A stretch of 64,000 nucleotides of DNA, from assembly GCF_003675385.1 (NCBI RefSeq), contig NZ_RCWZ01000004.1, positions 124,001-188,000 on the forward strand, read 5' to 3'. This DNA comes from Mucilaginibacter kameinonensis. Lineage in GTDB: Bacteria; Bacteroidota; Bacteroidia; Sphingobacteriales; Sphingobacteriaceae. Positions 14,853 through 24,900 of this stretch are shown here, piece after piece. Position 1 is the first letter of the stretch. Every line of letters starts with the position of its first letter. Both the position numbers and the translations under genes were made by a program. Below the pieces are notes generated by a model. That model did not search any database and was not told the DNA's origin. It saw only the letters and a list, made by a program, of their open reading frames with translations.

Positions 14853-15170
14853 TTACACTTCCCAACCGGCAGGCCAGTAAACTTGGCTGCCGAGTTTGGG
14901 GTGATAGGATGGCTCATAGCGGATGTAACCATATTCATCGAGTTCTTTGATACACTTGTGATACATTGCAATCGACGCTATTCGGCTAAAAGCCATTAGC
15001 GTCTTTCTGGTACCAGAAAACGGGTTTTTGAAACCACCGCGCTGCCATTGGACGAATACAGCACTGAACAGGCCGATATGGGTCGTGTTTAGTCGATCGT
15101 CCATGCTCATTCGTTTGAGCAATTTACTGTAACCGGCAAGTTCACTTACCGCAATTTTATGAGTATTCAT
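14853..15170 (-). CDS. Winged-helix-type element regulator/replication accessory protein
   Basis: 105 aa, MNTHKIAVSELAGYSKLLKRM... with LNTTHIGLFSAVFVQWQRGG, KTLMAFSRIASIAMYHKCIKELDEYGYI and YHPKLGSQVYW. Close relatives are found throughout Bacteroidota conjugative and mobilisable elements beside an excisionase-like gene; they have a winged-helix pattern in which MYHKCIKELDEYGYI is the recognition helix leading to the wing. Overlaps the upstream gene by 4 nt (ATGA), so the two are co-translated. Confidence 0.7.
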   Translation of the reverse strand: MNTHKIAVSELAGYSKLLKRMSMDDRLNTTHIGLFSAVFVQWQRGGFKNPFSGTRKTLMAFSRIASIAMYHKCIKELDEYGYIRYEPSYHPKLGSQVYWPAGWEV

Positions 15171-15436
15171 TGCATACCCCCTTCCAGTAGCTTGTTGATA
15201 TCTTCGAGCTTGTAATAAATGATGCTGCCGATACGGATAAAACTCAATGTACCGTTGATGCGCAGGTTCTGTAAGGTGCCTGGCGATATTTTGAGCAGCT
15301 TTCTTACTTCGTTACTTTTAAGCCACTTTTTAGACTGCCCCTGGCCGTCCAGTTGAACCAGCCTTTTGATTTCTGTTAACAGTTCACTTTTAAATTCATT
15401 CAGATCCCCTTTAGTGATCAGTTCACTTGCTTGCAT
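15167..15436 (-). CDS. Excisionase-like helix-turn-helix protein
   Basis: 89 aa. Residues 38-85 (WLKSNEVRKLLKISPGTLQNLR then GTLSFIRIGSIIYYKLEDI) are a MerR/HTH_17-type winged helix as in excisionases and element regulators; the first 35 residues are a short helix. It would assist excision or transcription of the island. First gene of the minus run leading to the mobilisation genes. Confidence 0.8.
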   Translation of the reverse strand: MQASELITKGDLNEFKSELLTEIKRLVQLDGQGQSKKWLKSNEVRKLLKISPGTLQNLRINGTLSFIRIGSIIYYKLEDINKLLEGGMQ

Positions 15437-15647
15437 AATCGCCTCCTTCGTTAAATCATTATTTAATACTTGTACCGCCCATACCGGGTACGAAGCAAAG
15501 GTGTGGGCAAAGCGCTATTTTTCATTACCACAAGCCAAGCTATGGTAATGGCAGCCAAAGCATGGTGCTGAAAAAGAGCGCAATGAATAGTTTCGAGTTA
15601 ATTGTTAACGTTTGCCTGCAAAAGAAAAACAAACCTAAAATCCGATA

Positions 15648-16409
15648 TTAAACTGCTCTGCGTTTTGCCGGAGAGATATTAAAATACTGGTTTTCGGAGG
15701 GGATAGCGGATGACCTGCCACTCGGATTGCTTGCGTCACGCGGGTAGTAGCGCCGTACACGGTCTAATTTTATCGGTTCACCGTCTTCCTGAAAGTATCG
15801 GCAAATCAGTTTGGCCCAGGTGATGGGCATCTGCGAAAATACCAATTCCTTATCGCCTATTTTTAGTGCCTCGATCTTCTTAAAAAGGTCAACTACCGTG
15901 AGGAAATGACCGCTGGCAATATTGATGGGGTAGTCGGTATCCAATTTCTCAGCCTCCCTGCGCTCATCCATCAGGCGTTGCAGCTGTTCTTTAAGTATTT
16001 TGATCTGGCCTTCCTTTTCTGCAATGATCTCAGCCTGGGTACGGCCAAGGTTCCACTCATCGATACTTTGAAGATATTCTGCAAAACGGTTAAGGTGAAA
16101 TTTATTCCGGAAGTTGCCTGCATGACTGGAGGTATATCTGTCTTTATGTCTTAATTGAGCAATTGCATCCTGTATGACTTCCCATACATATCTAAAGAAC
16201 TCCTGCTCGGTTGCATCATTGTACATGGAAAGGAAAAATTGCAGGTGATATTTATACAGTTCATCAAATTCTTGTTCACTCTTTCGATAAAGGACGTTGA
16301 GAAAATGATTGTCTTCAACTTTTTTGTTCCAAAATAATGGGCGGCCTATATCATTAGAGTCATTACTAAAATCGAACGGTTCTCGATGTTTGAAGTATTG
16401 TTCTCGCAT
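15648..16409 (-). CDS. Uncharacterised coiled-coil protein of the mobilisable element (253 aa)
   Basis: No signal peptide or membrane segment. Residues 60-130 are helical with many aromatics; 130-160 is a clear coiled coil (KEGQIKILKEQLQRLMDERREAEK). The C-terminal 90 residues (ASGHFLTVVDLFKKIEALKIGD...WAKLICRYFQEDGEPIKLD) resemble the end of RteC-like element regulators only weakly. It lies 211 bp upstream of the excisionase-like gene on the same strand. I do not recognise the family; regulation of the element is a guess. Confidence 0.55.
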   Translation of the reverse strand: MREQYFKHREPFDFSNDSNDIGRPLFWNKKVEDNHFLNVLYRKSEQEFDELYKYHLQFFLSMYNDATEQEFFRYVWEVIQDAIAQLRHKDRYTSSHAGNFRNKFHLNRFAEYLQSIDEWNLGRTQAEIIAEKEGQIKILKEQLQRLMDERREAEKLDTDYPINIASGHFLTVVDLFKKIEALKIGDKELVFSQMPITWAKLICRYFQEDGEPIKLDRVRRYYPRDASNPSGRSSAIPSENQYFNISPAKRRAV

Positions 16410-16968
16410 AGGTTGGATTTTAACCTAAAATTAATGACTTTATTGAGTATTTGCATTTATAAAGGCTAATAACATTGCAATATCTCTCGTATTAGGATCG
16501 ATGACGGTTATAGCAATTATATTCAATGTTTTACGAAAATAGTATCGCGAAAGCGAACAGAACTTTCATGCTTAACGTAGAAAGCCAGGCATCAACGGAA
16601 TATGAGTTCAAGCCTATAAAAGTCGGAAATCAGTTTATTTGAATTTGAGAGCCTACTTAACAAAAGCCTCTAGGGATACAATATATTCAATAAATCAATA
16701 CGAAACCTTCACGATCAGCAGTATGTTGAATCCGCCGATCATTATTTTTATTTTCGCGTATATATATTATCAAGAAAATTATCTGCACTCCAACGAAAAT
16801 AGTTTACAGTAATACCTTGAAGCAAATCAATACTGCCAAAACCAGGTATTAAGATATCCAACTTCGATATTTCTTTGCAACACGTCAGCGCTCTCCAGCA
16901 TTCAGATTACCAATTCATGAATCTCGCAACCAATCGAAATGTTATGCTAAAAACAGCCTGGAACATTA
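16410..16968. other. 559-bp gap without recognisable gene
   Basis: AT-rich sequence separating the mobilisation module from the RHS operon. I see no open frame with coding character, no strong palindrome and no match to the attachment repeat. It may hold the promoter of the 253-aa gene. Confidence 0.4.
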
Positions 16969-17412
16969 TTATTTTTTATTTTCACCAATAAATTTGATAT
17001 TATAGGGGTCTGCAATAATGCTTAAAAAACCTTCGTGCCGTTCTTTTTGTTTTTTATAATAATAAGTAACCGTAGCTTTATTTGAATTAACAGATACAAT
17101 GTCGCCGGGACTAATGCCATCTGGAATAGAAGTATACAATTCAGCATCGACTCCGGAAATTCTGTAAGGATATTCCTCTGTCGGGTTGGCCTTGGAAAAA
17201 TTAGATAAATTCGCTTTTTTTAGTTTCAGGAAAATAATTCCAAAAGAATGATTATTTGAAGTTCGAATACTTACGACCTCACCGCTAAATTCGACACCAT
17301 TATGTAGTTTTTTCTCTTCTTCCTTGTTAAGTTTATCATCATCTTTGTGTAAAAACAAAACTATTCCGATAAATAAAACTAAAAGGAATATATATCTAAT
17401 GTACCTCATCAT
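16969..17412 (-). CDS. Candidate immunity protein for the RHS tip
   Basis: 147 aa with an N-terminal membrane anchor or signal (MMRYIRYIFLLVLFIGIVLFL) followed by a charged segment (HKDDDKLNKEEEKKL) and a beta-rich soluble domain (GVEFSGEVVSIRTSNNHSFG... and ATVTYYYKKQKE). The ATG overlaps the stop of the RHS gene by 4 nt (ATGA), so it is made with it. The position directly after a variable RHS C-terminus is where immunity genes sit in polymorphic toxin systems. No family recognised; the immunity role is inferred from position, and an exported inner-membrane protein would fit a toxin acting at the envelope. Confidence 0.55.
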   Translation of the reverse strand: MMRYIRYIFLLVLFIGIVLFLHKDDDKLNKEEEKKLHNGVEFSGEVVSIRTSNNHSFGIIFLKLKKANLSNFSKANPTEEYPYRISGVDAELYTSIPDGISPGDIVSVNSNKATVTYYYKKQKERHEGFLSIIADPYNIKFIGENKK

Positions 17413-20400
17413 TTTAATAATTTATTATATGTCGCTGTAGCTACCGAAGATGGTATAGGGGCAGCAAGATTACTTATTCTATCCAAAAGGCCACGCTGAT
17501 TTGTTGGTATAATATCATTTAAAAGTATACTATTGGACAGTGAAACGTTTGCCGAGCCTATATTCACGGCAGCCCCCACTCCTACGCTCAAACCAATCGA
17601 AATACCATGCCAAGTCTTATCACCGAGATCAAACTTACCTCCGGAAAATTCGCTGATACTGATGCCGCCCCCAACTATCCCTTTTATATCTGCAGATGCG
17701 CCTCTGGACATAAACATTCCAGACCAGCTACTAGGATTAATAGGCTGTTTATCATTATTATATGCTAAGAAAACACTTATACTAGCACTAGCAGAAATAT
17801 CCGCTTGAACTCCTCCTGAAATTGTTTCATGTCCACCAGCATACACATAATTATATCCACTATATTTTTTATCGGTAAAATTCACCACTGAAACATCACC
17901 TCCTCCATGTATGCCAATCGCAGCGGACGCTCCAACATCTCCGGAAATGGTATAACCAAAAGCAAATCGTCCAGGATCAACTTTTCCTAACCCTATATCA
18001 ATCGAACGATTTGACTTAAGCGCAATTGGTACATTAAATACCTTATCTTCTCCTGCAGTTTTAATTCGAAGTTCTTTTTTATCAACTCCACGAAATATTA
18101 TATCCAATGGGCCCATTCCATCAGGATCGGTGAACCGGACAGGAGCATCGAAAGCATAATTATACGGAGAATGTCTCGTCATTTTCTCTGCTAACGGGTC
18201 ATTGCTTGTAAATCTGCCTATTACGGGGTCATAGAATCTTGCGCCATAATCGTATTGATCTGTCAGATCTGTCTGTATCTCTTTGCCATTGTAAAGATAA
18301 CGGTTACCATTGGAATAGTTATATCCTCCAGGTGTTCGCAAACCGAAGCAGTAGTATTCATCCTCCTGGATCCTTCTCGCTGTACTTGAAGAGGGATCTT
18401 TATCAAACGACAAGCGTACGTCACCCAGGTGGTCTGTTAGGTTATAGTTATAATTCCATGAACTGCCATTCGGTACCGCACGCCCTTCCTCCGTTTGGAT
18501 GAAAGCTATCGTCTCTGTCGCAGTGGAGGTCCCGTTGTAGATGATACCGTTAATATAATCCCATCTGTCATTGCTTCCCGCATTGCTCAGTTTCTGTCCT
18601 GTATAGTCATAAACATAGCTGGCCAGCGTTGTGCCGCCCTGCATTACTGTTTGCGGAAGGTTGAGCAAGTTGTAGGCAATCGTTTTACTCCCACCATCGC
18701 TCGTTGCGTTCCCGTTTGGATCATACGTATAGCTTCGGAATGCAGCCCCCCCGTTGGTTACCGTTTGCAGTTGGTTGCTGGCATTGCTATTATAGTAACT
18801 GTATGTCAGTGTCGCAGGGCTAAGACCCGTACGTGCAAGTGTTAGTATATTGCCCATCTGGTCATAGCTCAGTTGCTCCCCCATAGTACTTCCTCCTGTC
18901 GAGGCCCCGCTCAATAATCTGTTCAACTGATCATAACCATATTTGAACACCACATTCGGATTAAGTGATTTCGTGTAGGTCATTTCCGAGATATTACCGT
19001 TATACTGATTGCTGAACGTGTTGTCTGTAGGCTTATTATAATACAGGTTTTCACTGAATAACCCTGCCTCGGAGGACTGCAGCCAGCCCCGCTCATTATA
19101 CCGATAACTTATCGTCTGGAGGAAGGAGTTTCCGCCGTTTTCGCTGTGCAACCCCTTGCTCTTTAACTGACCGATCTCGTTGTAGTCCAGCTTGCTCAAT
19201 ATCACATAAGCAGGCGAAGTGTTGCTTCCATTCCAGATCGATTCCTGTGTTTGTATTTTACGGTTCATGTGGTCATATAGAAACGTATCTCTCACAGTTA
19301 CTGATGGAATTGTTGTGTTAGCAAGGGTGAAATGCTGTCGCGTTGTTTTAGTCACGTTATTGTCGAAGTCATACTTATTCTCGATCACGTCGTAATTATT
19401 AAAATTTGCAACAGCGGTGGTGCCGCCCAAATAATGTTCCGTATAGGTGCGAAGCGAACGTCCAAGGTCATCATAATAAAACACCTTATACAATACCGCA
19501 GCGCTACCTGTCACCCATGTCTTGGTGCAGGTCAGCAATCCGTTCGTCCTGGCGCTTGCCGATGCCCGGTAGTCATAAGCTACAGGCAGGGAAGTGAAAT
19601 CTCCAAAGGTATAATCATCATAGTAATTCACTGTCAAGGTGCCCTGAAAACCGGTTATCGGCCAGGCTGTATTTGTTGGGTAACCACCCGATGGCCGGCT
19701 CTCCCATAATGCACCGCTAAAGCCGGTCACCACCGCCTGAACCCCGCTACGGGTTATCGTCGTACCACCGTTGTTCCAGGTCCCCGTCCACAACACACGT
19801 CCAAGCGCATCGTACTTCATAAAAGTCCATTGATTCGTCAAGCGCTGGTTGCCATCCTGGGTAGCTACAACCTGGTCAAGTTTGTTATATACGGTATATT
19901 CCCAATCCTTTCCCGGCAGTCTTTTCTGTACGAGCCGGTTACGGTCGTCATACTGGTACTGATAGCACAGGTTGTTCAGGCTGCTTAAATTACCCGCGCT
20001 GGTAATACCCGCGTCGGCACCGCTCTTCGGCGGCAGCACAAAGGCAAGGTTCCCAAGATCATCATATACATAATAAGTGGATAATTGCTGTAATGCTCCG
20101 CCACTGAACAGGAACTTCCGTTTCAGCACCACATGGCCGGTCTTATCTTTGTATTCCTCGGTAGTACCGCCCCGGCCGCTTTTCCAGTTCTCATCCTTGT
20201 TGACCGTTATATACAGTTGCCCTGCCTGATAATAATTACCTGCTGTATTCCCATAGGTCAGACTGCGGCTTTGGTCTCCGTTGATATCTGCCTTATAAAA
20301 GATCACCTTTCTGCTCAACGCGGTATCGGTTCCGCTAAAATCATTAAGATTGTTCGTTGTATATTCCAGCTTAGCCGTATGCCCGGCTGATGGCTGCCAG

Positions 20401-21125
20401 TCCACACCTGGCGCACCTTGTTCTGTTACCCGGTTCAACGGCGAAGGCTCGAAATTCGTTAATGACCAAGGAGCCGGATTATAAACTACACCATTGGTTT
20501 GCTGGCTTCCGGATGCAGCGGTACCACCTGGATAATAGAAATTAGTCGGTCCCGTTGTTACCCCATCAGTCTTATAACTTCCGTCAGCTGTAGTAGCCGA
20601 ATAGGGCAGGTATTTCTGCGCTTCACGTCCATAGCCATCATAAGCAAAAGGCTGAACAACATCCCTCGCTGAAGGAGAGCCTTTTACCTGCACCGTTTGT
20701 AGCGGCCTTCCCAGCCCGTCAAAATACTGCACCGTTTGCATCAGCTCACAGGTACCCCGGCCCGCAAAATCTCCGGTGTTTGCCCCGTTACCTGTGTTTT
20801 TGAAGCCGCTTATTCGTGGAACTGATGTCAGGATATAGTTCTGATTTGCATTGAATGACGAGTTCAGCGATTGGCAATCGGGATTAGCTATATACAGGTT
20901 CAGGGAGCTGCCAGAGGCTGCCGTAAAGCTGAAGGTTGGGCTTAAGGTAATGCTGCTGTAACTGTAATAGGAGCCAGCTGCCGGCGTTCCGGTCATTGGG
21001 GACGTTACCAGCGTTTGCGCGTTTGAGAGAATGGTGGAAACTAAAAGAAACAATGATAAAAACATCCGTAAAATTATTGTACGGCAGCGATAAGTCTGGC
21101 TATCTATCAGCATAAGTTGATGCAA
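17409..21125 (-). CDS. RHS/YD-repeat protein with variable C-terminal tip (DUF6443-type)
   Basis: Up to 1238 aa; the ATG at 21065 (MFLSLFLLVSTILSNAQ) gives a proper signal peptide and is probably the real start. Residues about 85-230 form the DUF6443 region (VQYFDGLGRPLQTVQVKG). YD repeats such as YDDLGNLAF, YDALGRVLW, YDQMGNILT and YDPNGN run to about 990, with LTDHLGDVRLSFDKD and the core end YNYAFDAPVRFTDPDGMG near 1002. The last about 235 residues are a separate Gly/Ser/Ala-rich, beta-strand-like tip (GDVGASAAIGIHGGGDVSV, ISIGLSVGVGAAVNIGSANV) unlike the core. By analogy with RHS polymorphic toxins the shell encapsulates and releases the tip. Third gene of a four-gene operon. Confidence 0.88.
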   Translation of the reverse strand: MHQLMLIDSQTYRCRTIILRMFLSLFLLVSTILSNAQTLVTSPMTGTPAAGSYYSYSSITLSPTFSFTAASGSSLNLYIANPDCQSLNSSFNANQNYILTSVPRISGFKNTGNGANTGDFAGRGTCELMQTVQYFDGLGRPLQTVQVKGSPSARDVVQPFAYDGYGREAQKYLPYSATTADGSYKTDGVTTGPTNFYYPGGTAASGSQQTNGVVYNPAPWSLTNFEPSPLNRVTEQGAPGVDWQPSAGHTAKLEYTTNNLNDFSGTDTALSRKVIFYKADINGDQSRSLTYGNTAGNYYQAGQLYITVNKDENWKSGRGGTTEEYKDKTGHVVLKRKFLFSGGALQQLSTYYVYDDLGNLAFVLPPKSGADAGITSAGNLSSLNNLCYQYQYDDRNRLVQKRLPGKDWEYTVYNKLDQVVATQDGNQRLTNQWTFMKYDALGRVLWTGTWNNGGTTITRSGVQAVVTGFSGALWESRPSGGYPTNTAWPITGFQGTLTVNYYDDYTFGDFTSLPVAYDYRASASARTNGLLTCTKTWVTGSAAVLYKVFYYDDLGRSLRTYTEHYLGGTTAVANFNNYDVIENKYDFDNNVTKTTRQHFTLANTTIPSVTVRDTFLYDHMNRKIQTQESIWNGSNTSPAYVILSKLDYNEIGQLKSKGLHSENGGNSFLQTISYRYNERGWLQSSEAGLFSENLYYNKPTDNTFSNQYNGNISEMTYTKSLNPNVVFKYGYDQLNRLLSGASTGGSTMGEQLSYDQMGNILTLARTGLSPATLTYSYYNSNASNQLQTVTNGGAAFRSYTYDPNGNATSDGGSKTIAYNLLNLPQTVMQGGTTLASYVYDYTGQKLSNAGSNDRWDYINGIIYNGTSTATETIAFIQTEEGRAVPNGSSWNYNYNLTDHLGDVRLSFDKDPSSSTARRIQEDEYYCFGLRTPGGYNYSNGNRYLYNGKEIQTDLTDQYDYGARFYDPVIGRFTSNDPLAEKMTRHSPYNYAFDAPVRFTDPDGMGPLDIIFRGVDKKELRIKTAGEDKVFNVPIALKSNRSIDIGLGKVDPGRFAFGYTISGDVGASAAIGIHGGGDVSVVNFTDKKYSGYNYVYAGGHETISGGVQADISASASISVFLAYNNDKQPINPSSWSGMFMSRGASADIKGIVGGGISISEFSGGKFDLGDKTWHGISIGLSVGVGAAVNIGSANVSLSNSILLNDIIPTNQRGLLDRISNLAAPIPSSVATATYNKLLK

Positions 21126-21136
21126 TAAAGGTTTGG

Positions 21137-21943
21137 TTATTTTTTCCGCGGGCGATGAATTTGCTTACCCTTCAGATCGTTGATCTGTTGCTGCAATGAG
21201 GCCAGCAGCTTGTCTTTTTCCTTGTCCTTCCGTTCGTTCTCTATAGCATACAAGGTAAGTTCTTCTACTTTTTTCATCAACAATTTGTTCATCTCGCTGA
21301 CATCAAGCCCATTCTTTACCATTTCCTTCTCAGAGGGGATCTCAGGTAAATGTTGGTTTTGATCGATATAGGTTTTGACCTCCGATAATAACGGCAGTCG
21401 GTAATCTTTTTTAAACACATAATCACCCCAGCCATTGAGGTCTATCAATACAGATTTGGAATGAATAGTGCCGTTAACATCGAGTCTATTCTGAGGATGC
21501 GATATGCCTATACCCACATTCCCATTATATAGGATACGCATCGCTTCGGTATTATTATTGGTATTGAAGCCGATACTTCCTCCCGTTGTGCTCCCGCCCC
21601 TAAAAAAATTAATGGAGCTGTTGACTTGTGCGTAAAAGCTATGCTCTATAGCAAAACTTTTGACATCTATCGTATTGGTGATCGTGCCGCTAAGCTGTGT
21701 ATTGTAGCCCCTAACCCCGAGAAAAGTCCCACCGCCTCCTTCTGCCAAACGGGCCATAATTATGGACAAATCGCCCGAATTCAATATTTTCCCAATATCT
21801 ACCAGCGCCTGAGGATTGCTCGTCCCAATTCCGATACTGCCGGTATTGCTATTATAAATATTCGCGCCATTGCTAGCCCATTGCGCAAAAAGGGAATTCG
21901 CAGTAAAAACAAAAAAAATTGTGATTAAAGTCAGTTTTTTCAT
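21137..21943 (-). CDS. Secreted tail-fibre/S74-like protein
   Basis: 268 aa. Signal peptide MKKLTLITIFFVFTANSLFA. Repeated SIGIGTSNPQALVDIG and NVGIGISHPQNRLDVNGTI motifs are the beta-helical fibre-like turns seen in Bacteroidota proteins related to phage tail-fibre/S74 chaperone proteins. The C-terminal part YRLPLLSEVKTYIDQNQHLP then GLDVSEMNKLLMKKVEEL forms a trimeric coiled coil in such proteins. No obvious S74 catalytic Ser-Lys dyad is recognised. It sits between two RHS genes with gaps of 11 and 15 nt, suggesting it is part of the same secreted structure. Confidence 0.75.
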   Translation of the reverse strand: MKKLTLITIFFVFTANSLFAQWASNGANIYNSNTGSIGIGTSNPQALVDIGKILNSGDLSIIMARLAEGGGGTFLGVRGYNTQLSGTITNTIDVKSFAIEHSFYAQVNSSINFFRGGSTTGGSIGFNTNNNTEAMRILYNGNVGIGISHPQNRLDVNGTIHSKSVLIDLNGWGDYVFKKDYRLPLLSEVKTYIDQNQHLPEIPSEKEMVKNGLDVSEMNKLLMKKVEELTLYAIENERKDKEKDKLLASLQQQINDLKGKQIHRPRKK

Positions 21944-21958
21944 ATATATTTTATTGAA

Positions 21959-24900
21959 TTATTGTCCCTGATAATGGTAGTCGAAATGTTTAACGATATT
22001 ACCATCCTTGTCTTTGATGTTTTTCAAGCGCAGCAATCCATCATACTCATAATAGGAAGTCAGGTTTTTCGCATCTGTTACACTGGTCATCCCGATCAGC
22101 GGATCATAAGTATAAGAATTCATCTGAGCGTCGGCCGGGTAAATTCTGATATCGTCATAAGCACTGCCTCCTGTGAGTGCATATGAACTGCCCGAATAAG
22201 GAACAGCATCCTTGAGCAGCCATAGACCGTTGCTGTAATACCAGTAGCTGATCACATAGTTCCTGCTGTTTGGCCTTGTCCAGTTTACCGTATAACTACC
22301 GTTATAAAATCGCCTGCCAGTGTGCCCGGTACCGATAATTACGTTCGTTACCATGCTCTCCTCGAAACCTTCGTAGTAAAACTCTGCGCTGGTGGCGTTC
22401 TTTATCTCCGCTATTGGATACAAATTATTATACCCCCAATGATAGCTTAGTTTAACCCCGTTCGACCTTGAAAGAGTGAGGAAATTCCCTTTACTATCAT
22501 AAGCATCAAATACCGTTGCTGCGTAGGCAGTTCCGCTGCCCACTTTGACCATTTGCCTTACTGGCAGAACTACTGCAGTATCTGCCCATTGCTGGTAGTT
22601 TGATCCCTTTAATTCTAAGAATGACGAATTTTTAAACTCTGATTGCTCTATAACAGGGCTAAGAATGTGCCGCAGAAGCATATGGTTATATGCATTGGCA
22701 GAACTTGAATCGACCGGATATTTGTAAGTTGTCAGTAAAATATCATTCGAACTATTGAAACGTTGGGTCGTCGTTTTTTGATAGAGGTTCGGTGTTTTTT
22801 CATACAAGTAGTTTTCGGTTTCTGTCACACCTGTTCCGCCATCATACAAGGTAGTTGTTAGGCTTTTTAATTTATCAAATCCCGTATAATGATAAAAATG
22901 GGGAACCTGAGTATATGGGTGACTTCCACAGGGCTGTCGGTATGGAGGCCCCATATAATTGTAATTAGGAGAGGTATAATCATCTACACCGTAGTACCAT
23001 ACAAGATCGCACGGCGGCTGAAGATTATTACTATCCCATGGAAATAAGCCGTTCGAAATATAATCACTGTTATAATCCACAAAATCCGGTGCAATATTGT
23101 TTGTCACGGCAGTGTTTCTGGGATATTGCAAATATTGGGAACTGACCAGGTTTGTATTTACTTCATCAACCGCATCTTCTACACCAAAATCGCCAAGATG
23201 CGGCGACTTTTCGTAGTATGTGTAATTTTCAGATTTTAGCACGTTCGAACCTTTGTAAATCTGCCTGGATAGCAGCTTTCCCCGGGTCCAGTCTGTTGCT
23301 TCGTAGATACCTTGGTAAAGAAATGCATAATATTGGCTAAATGAGGGGTCTCCAAAGGAGAAATGTGATATAGTTTTTAAGTTGTTCTGTGAATTGTTTA
23401 TATCCACCAGCGATTCGGTTACATATTCATAACCGGCATATGAGCCAAGTGTTGTTTCCAGGGGCTGCGATGATTGTGATCCTAATAAAATGGAGTACTT
23501 ATTAGTTATGGTGCTGGTTTGACTTCCGGAAGTCCCTTTAACACCTCCATATCTTTGATATCTGATCTGGCGATAGTTTGGTAATGACACTGTTCTTCCG
23601 GATGTGAGGTTTGGTATGGTTGCTTGAGTCGGATCAACATAATCGTAATGCTTCACGGTAGCGAGAGTACCGTCGGCTAAGTAACTGTTGATGTCTTTTA
23701 CACGTAAGCCCCCTACATTAATCATCATTTTTGTTGTATCAATTTCACGATAGTTAATCTTGAAATTGAGCGTGTAGGGCTGGTTTAGTTGAGCTGCCTG
23801 AAAAGTTCCTGTATAAGTCAACATTACTTTTAGTCTGTAATTCGGGCCGAGGTTCACGCCACTGCCCAGCTTGAGGAAATCATTATTTGACAGTGTAAAA
23901 ACACCATCAGAGGGATGTGAGTTGTATTGTTGAATTGTTACCCATTGCGTCCCGTTAAATGTTTCCAGTGCGCATATCGCATTATCGTTTGCCGCAGTTA
24001 GCTGCTGTTCATTCGCGGCTGCCCCAAAATTGGTCGAACAATTCCAACCGTAACCATCAAACAAGAAACCTGCATTCTTTATAGTAAAATACTTATAATA
24101 GTATCTCGTTCCCGTCGGGCTGATCGAATCCGTATTTAGATTAGATTGTAAACGGGTGTTGCCATTCAAATTGATCTCAATGCTTTTGTTTACAATATTG
24201 TCATCCTGATAGTAATTTAATAGTCCTTTTGGAAGACCGGCAGCTTTAGCAGTATTGTTTTCATACACTAATTCTGTTTTTCCACCTTCGGGATAAGTTA
24301 TACTTTTAAGCGTGAATGCGTTGCTGACATTTGGATTTATTCTTCTGTCCCCGCCTTTGAAGGTCTGGGGGAATGTCGGAATGAATTTCGGTATTAAGCC
24401 ATAATATGCACCATCGTTTGCGATGCCATTGTAAAAACCATAATGATCTTGCGAAGTACTTAGTTTAGAGGGCATTGTTGAAGCAGTGTAATAGTCAAAC
24501 TTATAGTTTTGAACTACCGAGCCATCGCTGTCAAGAACGGCAACACTGGTAAGTTTCAACCGCTTGTAACGCTGTGCATCGGGAATCATCTGCGCAGCGC
24601 CCGTGGCGCCCCATTGCTGTACAAGAATATCATTTGCATCGCCATAAAAATAATCGTAGCTCAAACGGATGTTTTTAACCACTTTTCCTTGATTATCAAT
24701 AACCTGAATTGCCGTAAGTGGCCCCATGCTTCCGGCAGGAAGGTCATCCCGGGTCCCTGTGGTAAAATTGATCGTTCCACCAGGAAAATTGATGCTTGAT
24801 AACTGCGAATCATAATAACCGTATTGTGTTAGTCGTGCCGTCGGATCATTACTATTATCCGGTTGAAAAGCATATGCCCCGTTAACGTCGCTGGTCAACT

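Noticed and set aside
14546..14971. A 141-aa minus-strand open frame
   Set aside because: It overlaps a well-supported regulator gene (14853-15170) and the hairpin cluster; its product resembles nothing.
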